DNA from: JAMQKA01 sp043951865
GTDB taxonomy: Bacteria; Bacteroidota; Rhodothermia; Balneolales; Balneolaceae
Direction: 5' to 3'
NCBI RefSeq assembly: GCF_043951865.1
Contig: NZ_JBINJF010000020.1
Coordinates: 37,575-101,574, forward strand
Length of the DNA stretch: 64,000 bases
The stretch's first letter is position 1; the number at the start of each line of letters is the position of its first letter. Below are positions 1 through 8,259 of this stretch, one piece after another. The notes beneath the pieces were generated by a model, which saw only the letters and a program-made list of their open reading frames with translations, searched no databases and was not told where the DNA came from. Position numbers and translations under genes: made by a program.

Positions 1-1
1 G

Positions 2-1309
2 GCCATCGGGATGAATCATTTTATGGAGATTGCGAAGATGCGCGCCGGGCGTATGCTCTGGGCAAAATTGGTGAAGCAATTTAATCCCCAAAATCCCAAG
101 TCGATGTCGCTGCGTACCCACAGCCAGACTTCCGGCTGGAGCCTGACAGAGCAGGATCCGTTCAACAACGTGACGCGTACCACTATTGAGGCGATGGCCG
201 CGGCGCTGGGGCACACGCAGTCGCTGCACACCAATGCGCTGGATGAGGCGATCGCACTGCCCTCCGACTTTTCGGCGCGTATCGCCCGCAACACACAGAT
301 CTACCTGCAGGAAGAGACCGGCATCACGCACGCCGTGGACCCGTGGGCGGGCTCCTATTATGTTGAGTATCTCACCGACCGCATCGCCCGCCGTGCGTGG
401 GAGCTGATCCAGGAGGTGGAGGAGCTGGGCGGCATGGCCAAGGCTATTGAAACGGGTCTGCCGAAGATGCGGATTGAAGAAGCCGCCGCCAAGAAGCAGG
501 CGCGCATCGATTCCGGCAAGGACACCATCGTGGGCGTCAACAAGTACCGGGTTGACAAAGAATCACCGATTGACATTCTTGAGGTGGATAACACGAAAGT
601 CCGCAACAACCAGCTCCGCCGCCTCGAAAAACTGCGCGACGAACGCAACGAGGCCGAGGTGCAATCAGCACTTGATGCGCTGACTGACGTGGCGGAATCC
701 GGCGATGGCAACTTGCTGGAGACCGCCGTGGAAGCCGCCCGCAAACGGGCGACCCTCGGGGAAATCTCCGATGCTATGGAGAAGGTGTTCGGACGTTACA
801 AGGCAACCGTAAGATCGATATCAGGCGTGTATTCTTCAGAAATAGACAAAGATCAAAATTTTAAAAAAGCCCAGCGGCTGGCAGATGATTTTGCGGAGCT
901 GGAGGGCCGCCGCCCGCGCATTATGGTGGCCAAGATGGGCCAGGACGGGCACGACCGCGGCGCCAAGGTGATCTCAACCAGCTTCGCTGATCTCGGCTTC
1001 GATGTGGATATCGGTCCGCTGTTCCAGACACCGGAGGAGGCCGCTCAGCAGGCGGTGGAAAATGATGTGCATATTTTAGGTGTTTCCAGCCTGGCAGGAG
1101 GACACAAAACACTGGTGCCGCAGGTGATCGAGGAGCTGGAGGAACTTGGTCGCGATGACATTATGGTGATTGTCGGCGGTGTCATTCCCAAGCAGGATTA
1201 TGAGTTTCTCTACGACAAGGGCGTGATTGCCATCTTTGGTCCCGGCACCGTCATTTCGCTGGCCGCCCAGCAGATTTTGAAGGTGCTGATTGAGAGCCGG
1301 GAGGAGTAG
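2..1309 (+). CDS. scpA: Methylmalonyl-CoA mutase, large subunit, C-terminal part (5' end outside window)
   Basis: Isomerises (R)-methylmalonyl-CoA and succinyl-CoA using adenosylcobalamin, in propionate and branched-chain degradation. The frame is open at the window edge and reads AIGMNHFMEIAKMRAG, the middle of the catalytic barrel domain, so the gene starts upstream. Counting from the first Met seen at position 11, barrel residues run to about 190, then a helical linker, then the B12-binding Rossmann domain from about 302 with the cobalamin motif DGHDRG at 312-317 (H314 is the lower axial ligand). The end, with VGGVIPKQDY and IFGPGT, is typical for the family. The chaperone gene meaB lies 1.35 kb downstream on the same strand, separated by a toxin-antitoxin pair and a decayed DUF559 gene. 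Family assignment is firm; the large-subunit label follows from the presence of the B12 domain. Confidence 0.95.
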   Translation, partial: AIGMNHFMEIAKMRAGRMLWAKLVKQFNPQNPKSMSLRTHSQTSGWSLTEQDPFNNVTRTTIEAMAAALGHTQSLHTNALDEAIALPSDFSARIARNTQIYLQEETGITHAVDPWAGSYYVEYLTDRIARRAWELIQEVEELGGMAKAIETGLPKMRIEEAAAKKQARIDSGKDTIVGVNKYRVDKESPIDILEVDNTKVRNNQLRRLEKLRDERNEAEVQSALDALTDVAESGDGNLLETAVEAARKRATLGEISDAMEKVFGRYKATVRSISGVYSSEIDKDQNFKKAQRLADDFAELEGRRPRIMVAKMGQDGHDRGAKVISTSFADLGFDVDIGPLFQTPEEAAQQAVENDVHILGVSSLAGGHKTLVPQVIEELEELGRDDIMVIVGGVIPKQDYEFLYDKGVIAIFGPGTVISLAAQQILKVLIESREE

Positions 1310-1336
1310 GATTAGATATTGTGCTGTTGGGGTTGT

Positions 1337-1380
1337 ACCACAGAGTTGCGCAGAGAAGGCACAAAGTTACACAGAGTTTA
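1337..1380. repeat. Degenerate CACAGAG-type intergenic repeat
   Basis: Three tandem degenerate units of the type ACCACAGAGTT / GCAGAG / ACACAGAGTT lie between the mutase stop and the toxin stop. A related sequence with the same words in both orientations is at 57531-57612. Such CACAGAG runs are common bacterial intergenic filler. A terminator role between two convergent genes is possible, but no T-tract is obvious. Confidence 0.3.
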
Positions 1381-1677
1381 ATCTATAGGTAAGTTTTCTG
1401 GATTTTTACTTGTATTCCAGAATGTGATTAGCTCAATTTGTGTTCCGGAAAGGCGGTAGTAAAGTACAAGATGTGAATTTATAACACACCGGCGAATTGC
1501 TTTCTTTTTTTGAATTTGAGGAAAAAGCTTAGGGTTATCAGCAATGGTCTCCAAAACATCTTCAATACGGTTTAGGAATTTATTTACAACGGTTCTGTTC
1601 CATTCCTGCTCAATGTAATCCAGTTGAATAGAGATGTCATCGACTGCACGCGGTGACCATCTGATCGAGTAACTCAT
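1378..1677 (-). CDS. ParE/RelE-family toxin of a type II toxin-antitoxin pair
   Basis: A 99-residue protein with the ParE/RelE plasmid-stabilisation fold pattern: an N-terminal strand (YSIRWSPRAVDDI), a helical hairpin (residues about 10-45, including AVDDISIQLDYIEQEW), and a C-terminal sheet with RRCVINSHLVLYYRL followed by ELITFWNTSKNP. Family members poison gyrase (ParE) or cleave ribosome-bound mRNA (RelE); the sequence alone does not decide which, though the YYRL and FW-NT-NP ending is usual for ParE. The start codon overlaps the end of the upstream antitoxin gene by 4 bp, the standard translational coupling of these pairs. The pair sits between mutase and meaB, genes that are usually adjacent, so it is probably an insertion. 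Confidence 0.85.
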   Translation of the reverse strand: MSYSIRWSPRAVDDISIQLDYIEQEWNRTVVNKFLNRIEDVLETIADNPKLFPQIQKKKAIRRCVINSHLVLYYRLSGTQIELITFWNTSKNPENLPID

Positions 1678-1913
1678 TCGGCTGAGTACTTCTTTCTCAA
1701 CTCATTGATTACGGTATCATGCTCAATTCCTTCACCTCGCTCAAGTTCTGCAAGTCCCTCTTGGATAGCCTCTTGCTCTTCCTTTGCAAGAGCATTCCAA
1801 TTTTCCCGGTCGCTTCGTTTTATAAATTCTATTTGCTCAAGAATAGCATCATCCTCAACCTCTGTTAGCCAGCGAATCAGCTCAAGTTTTTTGTTGTCTG
1901 TTTCCATTGCCAC
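1674..1913 (-). CDS. Antitoxin partner of the ParE-type toxin
   Basis: A 79-residue acidic, largely helical protein directly upstream of the toxin gene with a 4-bp overlap. It begins with a short helix (KKLELIRWLTEVEDDAILEQIEFI), continues with a charged middle, and ends with a helix (HDTVINELRKKY) of the kind that wraps the toxin. No classic ribbon-helix-helix or HTH motif is clear, but the layout matches the addiction-module antitoxins of Bacteroidota that begin with a WLTEVEDE-like segment. It should neutralise the toxin and may repress the pair. Identity rests on gene order, size and the C-terminal helix. Confidence 0.75.
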   Translation of the reverse strand: MAMETDNKKLELIRWLTEVEDDAILEQIEFIKRSDRENWNALAKEEQEAIQEGLAELERGEGIEHDTVINELRKKYSAE

Positions 1914-2217
1914 AATTGTTTTGATAACATTTATTTATGTATCATTGTTCTTCAATATGATAACATTTTGTCGATAGAACAACTTTGTAAGTTTCAAAGA
2001 AACCATAGGTCGCAATTTCTTTTAGAGCAAATTATTTCCAACTGGGAATGTAGAACTCCTCGAGGGGAGATGATAGATTTTAGCTGTTCCTCAAATCTAT
2101 CTGAGGAGTGTGAAAACTCCCACTTAATAAAGGACACCTCCCGCTCAAATTCCGAAAACCCGCGGAATCTGTGCACCCTCCTCAAGGAGGGATTTTCAAG
2201 TTGCAAAAATATAGAAT
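1914..2217. other. Intergenic stretch with short CTCC/GGAG hairpins
   Basis: About 300 bp without a convincing gene. It holds several small palindromes, including CCTCGAGG near 2059 and CCTCCTCAAGGAGG at 2177-2190, directly in front of the DUF559 pseudogene. Similar CTCC..GGAG hairpin text (CCCCTCCCGAGGAGGGG) occurs at about 54412. Such sequence often precedes DUF559 genes in genomes I recall, which would fit a small mobile cassette; that link is inference. Confidence 0.35.
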
Positions 2218-2588
2218 ATGGCTCGAAACGAAATTCTGCCATATAACCCTAAACTAAAGCCGCTGGCAAGAAAGTTAAGGAGGAATATGACTTTCTGTGA
2301 GGTATTGCTTTGGCAGAAAATCAGGAAACGAGCCTGGGTGTTCAATTACATCGACAAGTACCTATTCTTGACTATATTGTTGATTTTTATTGCCATGAAT
2401 TAAAACTGGCGATCGAAGTGGATGGAGTAACGCACTTGCATCCCGAAGTCAGTGTTTCGGATCTGAATCGTCAAAAAGAAATAGAAAAGCTGGGAGTCCA
2501 TTTTCTTAGATTTGAAGACATGGAAATCAAAGAAAATATGGATGAAGTTATGGATTCATTGGAATACTGGATCAATAAGAATACCTAA
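2218..2588 (+). pseudogene. DUF559-family (Vsr/restriction-endonuclease-like) gene broken by a frameshift
   Basis: Two overlapping frames together spell one DUF559 protein. The first (from ATG 2218) gives MARNEILPYNPKLKPLARKL and MTFCEVLLWQKIRKR; the second continues with LGVQLHRQVPILDYIVDFYC, LAIEVDGVTHL and VHFLRFEDMEI to the stop at 2588. The junction is near 2329, where a single missing base in the run AAACGAGCCTGGG explains the change of frame; intact relatives read KRQLGVQF-HRQ there. The C-terminal half keeps the endonuclease-like pattern (D in VDFYC, E-V-D in LAIEVDG). Function of the family is not established, though the fold is that of Vsr and PD-(D/E)xK nucleases. The copy is probably inactive unless a sequencing error is responsible. 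Confidence 0.8.
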
Positions 2589-2656
2589 CCAAACATATTC
2601 TTCGAGTCCTTTCCGGTTAAATATTATGCTGAACTAAAACCCAAGCAAACACCCTA

Positions 2657-3742
2657 TTGTCTGACTCAAAAAATAAAACCGAATCAGCATCCCGAGAACA
2701 AGATGGTCTCTCCGACTCCATCAATCCCAGGGGACTGGAACGCCTGAAAAATCGTAAAAAAAAGCTGACAGTTGATGATTACGTGGAAGGCATTCGGGAA
2801 GGCAACCGTACTATCCTCAGCCGGGCCATTACACTGATTGAGAGCTCCCGATCGAAACACCGCGAGCAGGCCGAAGAGATCATTGAAGAGTGTCTGCCAC
2901 ATACCGGTAATTCCATCAGAGTAGGTATCACAGGCGTACCGGGCGTGGGGAAAAGCACTTTTATTGAAATGTTGGGCAATCATATTATTGATAAGAAGCA
3001 GCGAAAGCTGGCCGTGCTGGCGATCGATCCCAGCAGCACCAAGACCAAGGGCAGCATCCTGGGTGATAAAACCAGGATGGAAACGCTGGCCAATAATGAA
3101 CATGCTTACATTCGTCCATCCCCGACCGCCGGATCGCTGGGCGGAGTGGCGCGCAAAACGCGTGAAACGATCTACCTCTGTGAGGCCGCCGGCTACGATA
3201 CCATCTTTATCGAAACAGTAGGGGTGGGACAGTCCGAAACGGCCGTGCATTCCATGGTCGATTTTTTCCTGCTGCTGATGCTGGCCGGCGCCGGCGATGA
3301 ACTGCAGGGCATCAAGCGCGGCATCATGGAGATGGCTGATGCCATTGCCATTAACAAGATTGACAGCAGTGATCCAATCCAGGTAAAACAGGCGGTGCGC
3401 GAATACAAGAATGCACTGCACCTGTATCCCGAGCCGGAATCAGGCTGGGGGCCCCAGGTCACGACCTGCTCTGCGACCACCGGCAAAGGGATTGAGGAAA
3501 TTTGGGAAATGATTGAGGAGTATATATCCCAAACCAAAGAAAACGGGTTTTTCCGGGACAAGCGGAACCGGCAGTCGCGCAACTGGATGTACGAGACGAT
3601 CCAAAACCGGCTCTCAGATGAATTTTATAGTGATTCCAGGGTAAAACAAATGCTCGAACGGGTTGAACAGAACGTGTTGAATGGAGAAATAAGCCCATTC
3701 AAAGCAGCGAACATCCTCCTGGATCAATTCCGGCAAGTCTGA
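2657..3742 (+). CDS. meaB: Methylmalonyl-CoA mutase-associated GTPase (MeaB/ArgK)
   Basis: G3E-type P-loop GTPase that gates cofactor loading and protects methylmalonyl-CoA mutase from inactivation; it works in the cytosol with the mutase encoded upstream. The 361-residue protein shows Walker A GVPGVGKST at 93-101, the family motif DPSSTKTKGSILGDKTRM around 124-141, ETVGVGQSE at 186-194 and the guanine-specificity motif NKID at 233-236. The C-terminal dimerisation helices end in PFKAANILLDQF. The first possible start is TTG at 2657; the N-terminal 35 residues are poorly conserved, so the true start could be slightly downstream. The 1.3-kb gap to the mutase gene is filled by a toxin-antitoxin pair and a broken DUF559 gene. 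Confidence 0.95.
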   Translation: MSDSKNKTESASREQDGLSDSINPRGLERLKNRKKKLTVDDYVEGIREGNRTILSRAITLIESSRSKHREQAEEIIEECLPHTGNSIRVGITGVPGVGKSTFIEMLGNHIIDKKQRKLAVLAIDPSSTKTKGSILGDKTRMETLANNEHAYIRPSPTAGSLGGVARKTRETIYLCEAAGYDTIFIETVGVGQSETAVHSMVDFFLLLMLAGAGDELQGIKRGIMEMADAIAINKIDSSDPIQVKQAVREYKNALHLYPEPESGWGPQVTTCSATTGKGIEEIWEMIEEYISQTKENGFFRDKRNRQSRNWMYETIQNRLSDEFYSDSRVKQMLERVEQNVLNGEISPFKAANILLDQFRQV

Positions 3743-3800
3743 ACATACGCAAATTGTTCAAAAAAATTGGACAGACCGTTTTTTAGACTTGAATATCATG

Positions 3801-4691
3801 CTACCGGGTGAAAAAACGCACACCACCGTTATCGGTTTCTATCCGGACCCGGGCACTGCCACCAGGCAATCGATAACGTGTAAAATTTTCATTCCTTTCA
3901 ACTTGTTCAAAGTCGGGACCGGCCGAGATCCTGATATCATCGTGTTCCACGCGAAATTCGCCGCCTCCATCCAGGATTGTCAGGTCGATATCGCCATCAT
4001 CGGAACCGACATTATAATTTCCACCCTCGGCCAGCGAAGTTGATAAATTGATATCTCCGTCGGCACTCGTTATGTCAACTTCATCGAACCGGCCGTTGCG
4101 AACATCCGCCTCCCCATCATCAACATTCAGCACCAGTCGCCCGGAACCGCTGTCCATCACGAGTTCTCCATCGTCATAATCAAAGTGAAACTCACCACCC
4201 CGGCAGTTGCGCAAGTACATTTCGCCGTCATCTGAATCGATACGAATACTTCCATCCATATCAGTAATTTCGTAGGTATCGTCATCCCCATAGAGATCCA
4301 GGTTTGCATCCCGGGGCGCAAGTATTGTTATCGTGTATTTTTTAGTGACAGAGCCCAGGTTCAGGTTCAATCCCTGCTCATCCGCTGTTTCTCTAATGAT
4401 AAGATCCCCATTTCGCTCTGCAACCTCCATGTCAAATTTATCCTGCTTACCGATGCTGAGTCCATCCACTTCCAGGCGATAGGTGACGATCAAGCGCACC
4501 TGGTTGCGGTCGGAACCGCGAATGTCAACGAGCCCCGCATCGTTACTGTGCAATTCAATCGTCCCGTTCTCCGATATCTCATACGTTTCGTCCAGGTTAT
4601 ACGTGTCGGTCTTTTGAGCCGCCGTCGTACCTGCCAAACTGAAAAACAGAATCCCAAGTAGTATTGAACTGTAGTTCCTGAGCATTTTCAT
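3801..4691 (-). CDS. Secreted DUF4097-like beta-strand-repeat protein
   Basis: A 296-residue exported protein. I take ATG 4691 as the start because it gives a normal signal peptide (MKMLRNYSSILLGILFFSLA, cleavage likely after TTAAQ); an upstream ATG at 4733 would add 14 unhelpful residues. The mature part is a ladder of short beta units, many with a DDGE or DGD turn (TDMDGSIRIDSDDGEMYLRN, VDDGEADVRN, SADGDINLS, SDDGDIDLT), as in DUF4097/DUF2807 right-handed beta-solenoid putative adhesins. It is strongly acidic, so calcium binding or cell-surface exposure is plausible. No operon partner: it converges with meaB and has its own upstream gap before cdaA. Function unknown. Confidence 0.75.
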   Translation of the reverse strand: MKMLRNYSSILLGILFFSLAGTTAAQKTDTYNLDETYEISENGTIELHSNDAGLVDIRGSDRNQVRLIVTYRLEVDGLSIGKQDKFDMEVAERNGDLIIRETADEQGLNLNLGSVTKKYTITILAPRDANLDLYGDDDTYEITDMDGSIRIDSDDGEMYLRNCRGGEFHFDYDDGELVMDSGSGRLVLNVDDGEADVRNGRFDEVDITSADGDINLSTSLAEGGNYNVGSDDGDIDLTILDGGGEFRVEHDDIRISAGPDFEQVERNENFTRYRLPGGSARVRIETDNGGVRFFTR

Positions 4692-4843
4692 ATGTAGCAC
4701 TATTTGATTTGCATTCTGATTCTTAAACAACATTTATGCGACAGCAGGCAGCAAATGTTTATCCTGTTCTTTTCCAAACCGGATTTTTATGAAAAGAAAA
4801 ATGGAATCCCCGATTTCAAGGTTCTCTTGCGAAAGAACGTGGA

Positions 4844-5662
4844 TTAATTCAGGTTGAGCTCAGACTTTGTGGAAGAGAAACTCATTTCGCTTTCATCCAT
4901 CTTTTGCTCCCCGAGCGTCTGCTGCATTTCCGCCCGGAGCTTCTGTATCGTGAGTCCACTGGTCAGCGATCCGTTTCGGGCCACGGATATTCTTCCGGTT
5001 TCTTCCGATACCACCACCACAAACACGTTGTTTGTTTCGGTGATCCCCACAGCGGCCCGGTGACGGGTGCCAAAGACCGAGGATAAGTTGGGATTTTGGG
5101 AGATCGGCAGGTAACAGCTGGCGGCGACGATCCGGTTGTTGCGGATAACGATGGCGCCGTCGTGCAGGGGACTGGTTTTGTTAAAGATCGACTCCAGCAA
5201 CTCGCTGTTTACGCGGGCATCCAGCTTTACTCCCACGTCGACCAGGTCTTGCAGGGTGGAGGTACGGGCAAAAACAATGAGCGCTCCCGTTTTGGTATGC
5301 GACATATTTCGCACCGCTTCAATCACCTCGTCAATCACGGTATCTGAGTTGGAGCGGATAAAGAAACGATCGAGGTTGGTATTCTGCCCCAGGCTGTAGA
5401 GCAGCTTGCGGATCTCCGGCTGGAAGATGATAAACACCGCCAGGACCCCCACATCCAGTATACTGCGAAGGATAAAGTTGATCGTGGTCAGGCCGAGGGC
5501 ACTGACAAGCGCATTAATCAGGATAATAAAGACGAGTCCCACCGCCGCCTGGATTGCAAACGATCCCCGTATCCACCGGTAGAGGTAGAACAGGATAAAA
5601 GCGATAATGAGTACCTCGAACAGGTCTTTAAAGCCAAATTCGAGAAATCCTACGGGAATCAC
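4844..5662 (-). CDS. cdaA: Diadenylate cyclase CdaA
   Basis: Makes the second messenger c-di-AMP from two ATP. The 272-residue protein has three N-terminal membrane segments (about 11-30, 38-58, 66-82) followed by the DAC/DisA_N domain with the signature DGA at 168-170 (LHDGAIVIRNNRIVAASCYL) and the RHR motif at 200-202 (FGTRHRAAVGITE), both needed for catalysis. Length and layout match CdaA (YbbP) rather than DisA or CdaS. It lies 87 bp downstream of folP on the same strand, a pairing that is conserved in Bacteroidota; the two are likely co-transcribed. The short GFLEFGFKDLFEVLII start is typical, so the chosen start is reliable. Confidence 0.95.
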   Translation of the reverse strand: MIPVGFLEFGFKDLFEVLIIAFILFYLYRWIRGSFAIQAAVGLVFIILINALVSALGLTTINFILRSILDVGVLAVFIIFQPEIRKLLYSLGQNTNLDRFFIRSNSDTVIDEVIEAVRNMSHTKTGALIVFARTSTLQDLVDVGVKLDARVNSELLESIFNKTSPLHDGAIVIRNNRIVAASCYLPISQNPNLSSVFGTRHRAAVGITETNNVFVVVVSEETGRISVARNGSLTSGLTIQKLRAEMQQTLGEQKMDESEMSFSSTKSELNLN

Positions 5663-5749
5663 GTTGTAATCGGTTAAAGGTTATCAGATAATTCCATTAT
5701 GTAAGAAGTACGGCCGCGACCGGTTAAGCAGGAAACAGCTCAGCATAGA

Positions 5750-6661
5750 CTACGTCTTCGCCAGTGCATTATACACCATTACGGAATCTGTTGCTTGTCG
5801 GACGTCATGCACGCGTATGATTTTGGCGCCCTTCATCATGGCGTGGTAATGCACCGCCACGGTGCCGGCCAGCCGCCCGTCGACCTCGCGCCCGTCGAGT
5901 ATTTCTCCCAGCATCGACTTTCGGGAGGCTCCCACCAGCAGGGGGTAGCCCAGATCGCCGAATGCATCCAGATTTGACAGGAGGGTCAAATTGTGTTCCA
6001 GGGACTTGCCAAATCCTATGCCCGGATCCAGTATTATATTCTGAACTCCCTTTCCTTTTGCCAGGGCCGCCTGCCGTTCAAAAAAGGTATGCACCTCGTC
6101 AACGACATCATTGTACCGGGGATTGTCCTGCATCGTTTTCGGGTTTCCTTTCGAGTGCATCAGGATGTATCCAGCGCCCCGTTCAGCGCAAAGGTCGGCC
6201 AGCCGGGGCTCCCGTTGCAGGCCACTGATATCATTTACGATATGGACTCCACAGTCAAGCGCCTTCTGAGCCACCCTGTACTTTGTAGTGTCAATGGAAA
6301 AAATAGTTTCCGGGAATTCGGGAATTGCTCGTTCCAGCACGGGAATTACCCGGCGCAGCTCCTCGTCTTCGGTTACCGGATCAGAGCCGGGGCGGGTCGA
6401 CTCTCCCCCGACATCAATAATGTCGGCTCCCTGGCCCACCATCAACCCGACATGGCCCATGGCGCTGTCCAGTTCATTGTATTCTCCCCCGTCGGAAAAA
6501 GAATCGGGCGTAATATTCAATATGCCCATAACTGCGGGTGAGGTAAGATCCAGCTTTCTGTCTCTGCATTGTAACTGATTCAACTCAGACTGTATCGAAT
6601 ATTCCAATGTTAATGCCGATATATAATTAGATTGAGGGATATGACCTAAACTAAAGTACAA
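5750..6661 (-). CDS. folP: Dihydropteroate synthase
   Basis: Condenses p-aminobenzoate with 6-hydroxymethyl-dihydropterin diphosphate in folate synthesis; target of sulfonamides. The sequence shows the two signatures GILNITPDSFSDGGEY and GADIIDVGGESTRPGS, then FSIDTTKYRVA, VNDISGLQ, ILDPGIGFGKSLEHN and VGASRKSMLG, all in family order. The usual length is about 270-285 residues; the 303-residue frame has some 35 extra N-terminal residues, so translation may begin at an internal codon. It is the first gene of a folP-cdaA pair. Confidence 0.95.
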   Translation of the reverse strand: MYFSLGHIPQSNYISALTLEYSIQSELNQLQCRDRKLDLTSPAVMGILNITPDSFSDGGEYNELDSAMGHVGLMVGQGADIIDVGGESTRPGSDPVTEDEELRRVIPVLERAIPEFPETIFSIDTTKYRVAQKALDCGVHIVNDISGLQREPRLADLCAERGAGYILMHSKGNPKTMQDNPRYNDVVDEVHTFFERQAALAKGKGVQNIILDPGIGFGKSLEHNLTLLSNLDAFGDLGYPLLVGASRKSMLGEILDGREVDGRLAGTVAVHYHAMMKGAKIIRVHDVRQATDSVMVYNALAKT

Positions 6662-7277
6662 TATTATAACGTAATAACGTAGTCGCCCATTTCTTTGTCA
6701 GGCTGCTAATTTCACGCGCCTTTTTTGTATATACTACACTCTATTTCAACATTATACAGCAGGAAGGCTTTACCAAAACATAACCGGGTGTCCATTTTTT
6801 GAAATGGTCAAAAGAAGAACAGCGAACGGTGCTTAGGAAGTCTCAACGGAAAAGTAGCCTATTTTGGCTTGATCCAAAAGAAACATAAAAGATCTAGGCG
6901 GGAATGGACACCCGCCCCGTTCAAGGCCGGGAAGGCTGATAACCTTAGTTTTACATACGAACGGGCTATTCCGTGAGACTGACTAAAAAGTCTCAACAAG
7001 AAGCTGCATACGTGAATAATGTAAGCGTTAGAAGAAACAGAAGGTCAATCTTCCTGTCCTCCTTCTACAGGGAGAATCTCGATGAGGTAAGAATCAGCTC
7101 CTAATGGATGGGATGAGCATCCATAAAGTTCCGGTTGGAGAAGAGGAATTCAGGAAGATCGAAGCCCGGCGCTCTCCATCCCGGCATCCCTTTCGAAATT
7201 CCTAATCCTTAATCCCTAATTCCCCCTCGCGATTCGTAAGCAGATGGGTTGTTAAGATCTACTAAAGACGGCAAAAA
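6662..7277. other. Long intergenic region with a 12-bp inverted repeat and hairpins
   Basis: No credible gene in 600 bp. There is a perfect 12-bp inverted repeat: CGGGTGTCCATT at 6785-6796 against AATGGACACCCG at 6903-6914, enclosing 106 bp. Further on are a hairpin AGAAGG/CCTTCT (7039-7044 with 7061-7066) and a perfect 7-bp hairpin ATGGATG-7 nt-CATCCAT at 7104-7124. The density of stems suggests either a small mobile remnant or a structured RNA, but I recognise no known RNA class. Confidence 0.4.
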
Positions 7278-7529
7278 TCATTTTTCACGGTAAAAATAGA
7301 TCTTTTTGTTTTTCGAATCTTTGCCACTTTTGATTTTAACACCTTTCTCCTGGTTGTACTGGTATACCGCCGTACGCATAGAGTTGACATTCTTGTCATC
7401 CTCATAATCCACTTCGATGGCATCTCCCCCCACCTCCAGCTGGTCAAGTGCTTCCAACAGGGGCTTAAATTTAGAGGATCTTTTTTTAGATGTTTTAATC
7501 TTTTCTCTTTCTACAAATTTAATATCCAT
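7278..7529 (-). CDS. Small basic hypothetical protein (83 aa)
   Basis: Not recognised. An 83-residue, lysine-rich protein beginning MDIKFVEREKIKTSKKRSSK, with a helical middle (KPLLEALDQLEVGGDAIEV) and a basic end (QEKGVKIKSGKDSKNKKIYFY). The charge pattern suggests nucleic-acid binding. The alternation and the good upstream AT-rich region support a real gene; a second frame over the same DNA (7262-7447) has no sensible composition. It stands alone, with the 65-residue orphan 270 bp upstream on the same strand. Confidence 0.55.
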   Translation of the reverse strand: MDIKFVEREKIKTSKKRSSKFKPLLEALDQLEVGGDAIEVDYEDDKNVNSMRTAVYQYNQEKGVKIKSGKDSKNKKIYFYREK

Positions 7530-7802
7530 GTCAAGTATATATATTATTCCCTTTTACAAATGGTAGCTTCTGTAGTCGTCAATACAACTTATAAAAAGTA
7601 ATATAAGTTTCTGTATATAAAATATACTGTTATAAAACTGAACAATGCATTCTTTCAAAGAAAATTAATCTTTTAAAAAAATTACATAAAAAAATTGCAG
7701 GATGTGTACATCCTGCAACCAATGGTAATAACGTATGTTGTGCTCCAGGGCAATTGCTACCTATGGCACTACGTTAAATTTAATTGCATAAACCAATTTT
7801 TA

Positions 7803-8000
7803 TTACTGTATCTCATAAAACTGCTCATAAACATAATCCCAAAAATCAGCCAGTTGAGATCCTTTGTTATGTGGATTTTTTGATTTAGACGATTTCATGG
7901 CATCCAGACACGCCTTCTCTTTTGCATCATAATATGCTTTTAACTGGTATGAGGTCGGGTTCTCAATCATTTTCTCAAATTTTTCTTTTTTCTCAGCCAT
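7803..8000 (-). CDS. Small hypothetical protein (65 aa)
   Basis: Not recognised. It starts MAEKKEKFEKMIENPTSYQL, has an aromatic and charged helix (KAYYDAKEKACLDAMKS) and ends with a second helix (LADFWDYVYEQFYEIQ). The regular helix pattern and ordinary codon use suggest a real, soluble small protein. Same strand as the 83-residue orphan downstream; the 270-bp gap between them (7530-7802) is very AT-rich and shows nothing else. Confidence 0.5.
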   Translation of the reverse strand: MAEKKEKFEKMIENPTSYQLKAYYDAKEKACLDAMKSSKSKNPHNKGSQLADFWDYVYEQFYEIQ

Positions 8001-8259
8001 AACCAGATATTCTTAAGTTCATATTCAAATATTTAACGGAAAATAAGCCTGAAAAATTCTCCTGTTGTTTAAATAATAGATTTAACAGGCATTTTCAACG
8101 CGCGCAGATAGGCCGGCTGATGAGTCCGGGATTCCGGGGCCGCCTTCCCGCACGGCGGTATTATTATGATTATGCCAAAGATCTTTGCGAGGCTGCAGCT
8201 ATGTTCCACCTTCATCACCCTGCTGATGACAAATGATAATAATAGAGGCGGTCGTTCCC

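Noticed and set aside
1968..2246. Plus-strand open frame before the DUF559 pseudogene
   Set aside because: The text is of hairpin-rich intergenic origin and unlike a protein.
2684..3421. Long open frame opposite meaB (245 codons, minus strand)
   Set aside because: It lies wholly inside meaB, whose motifs are intact; its composition has no family resemblance.
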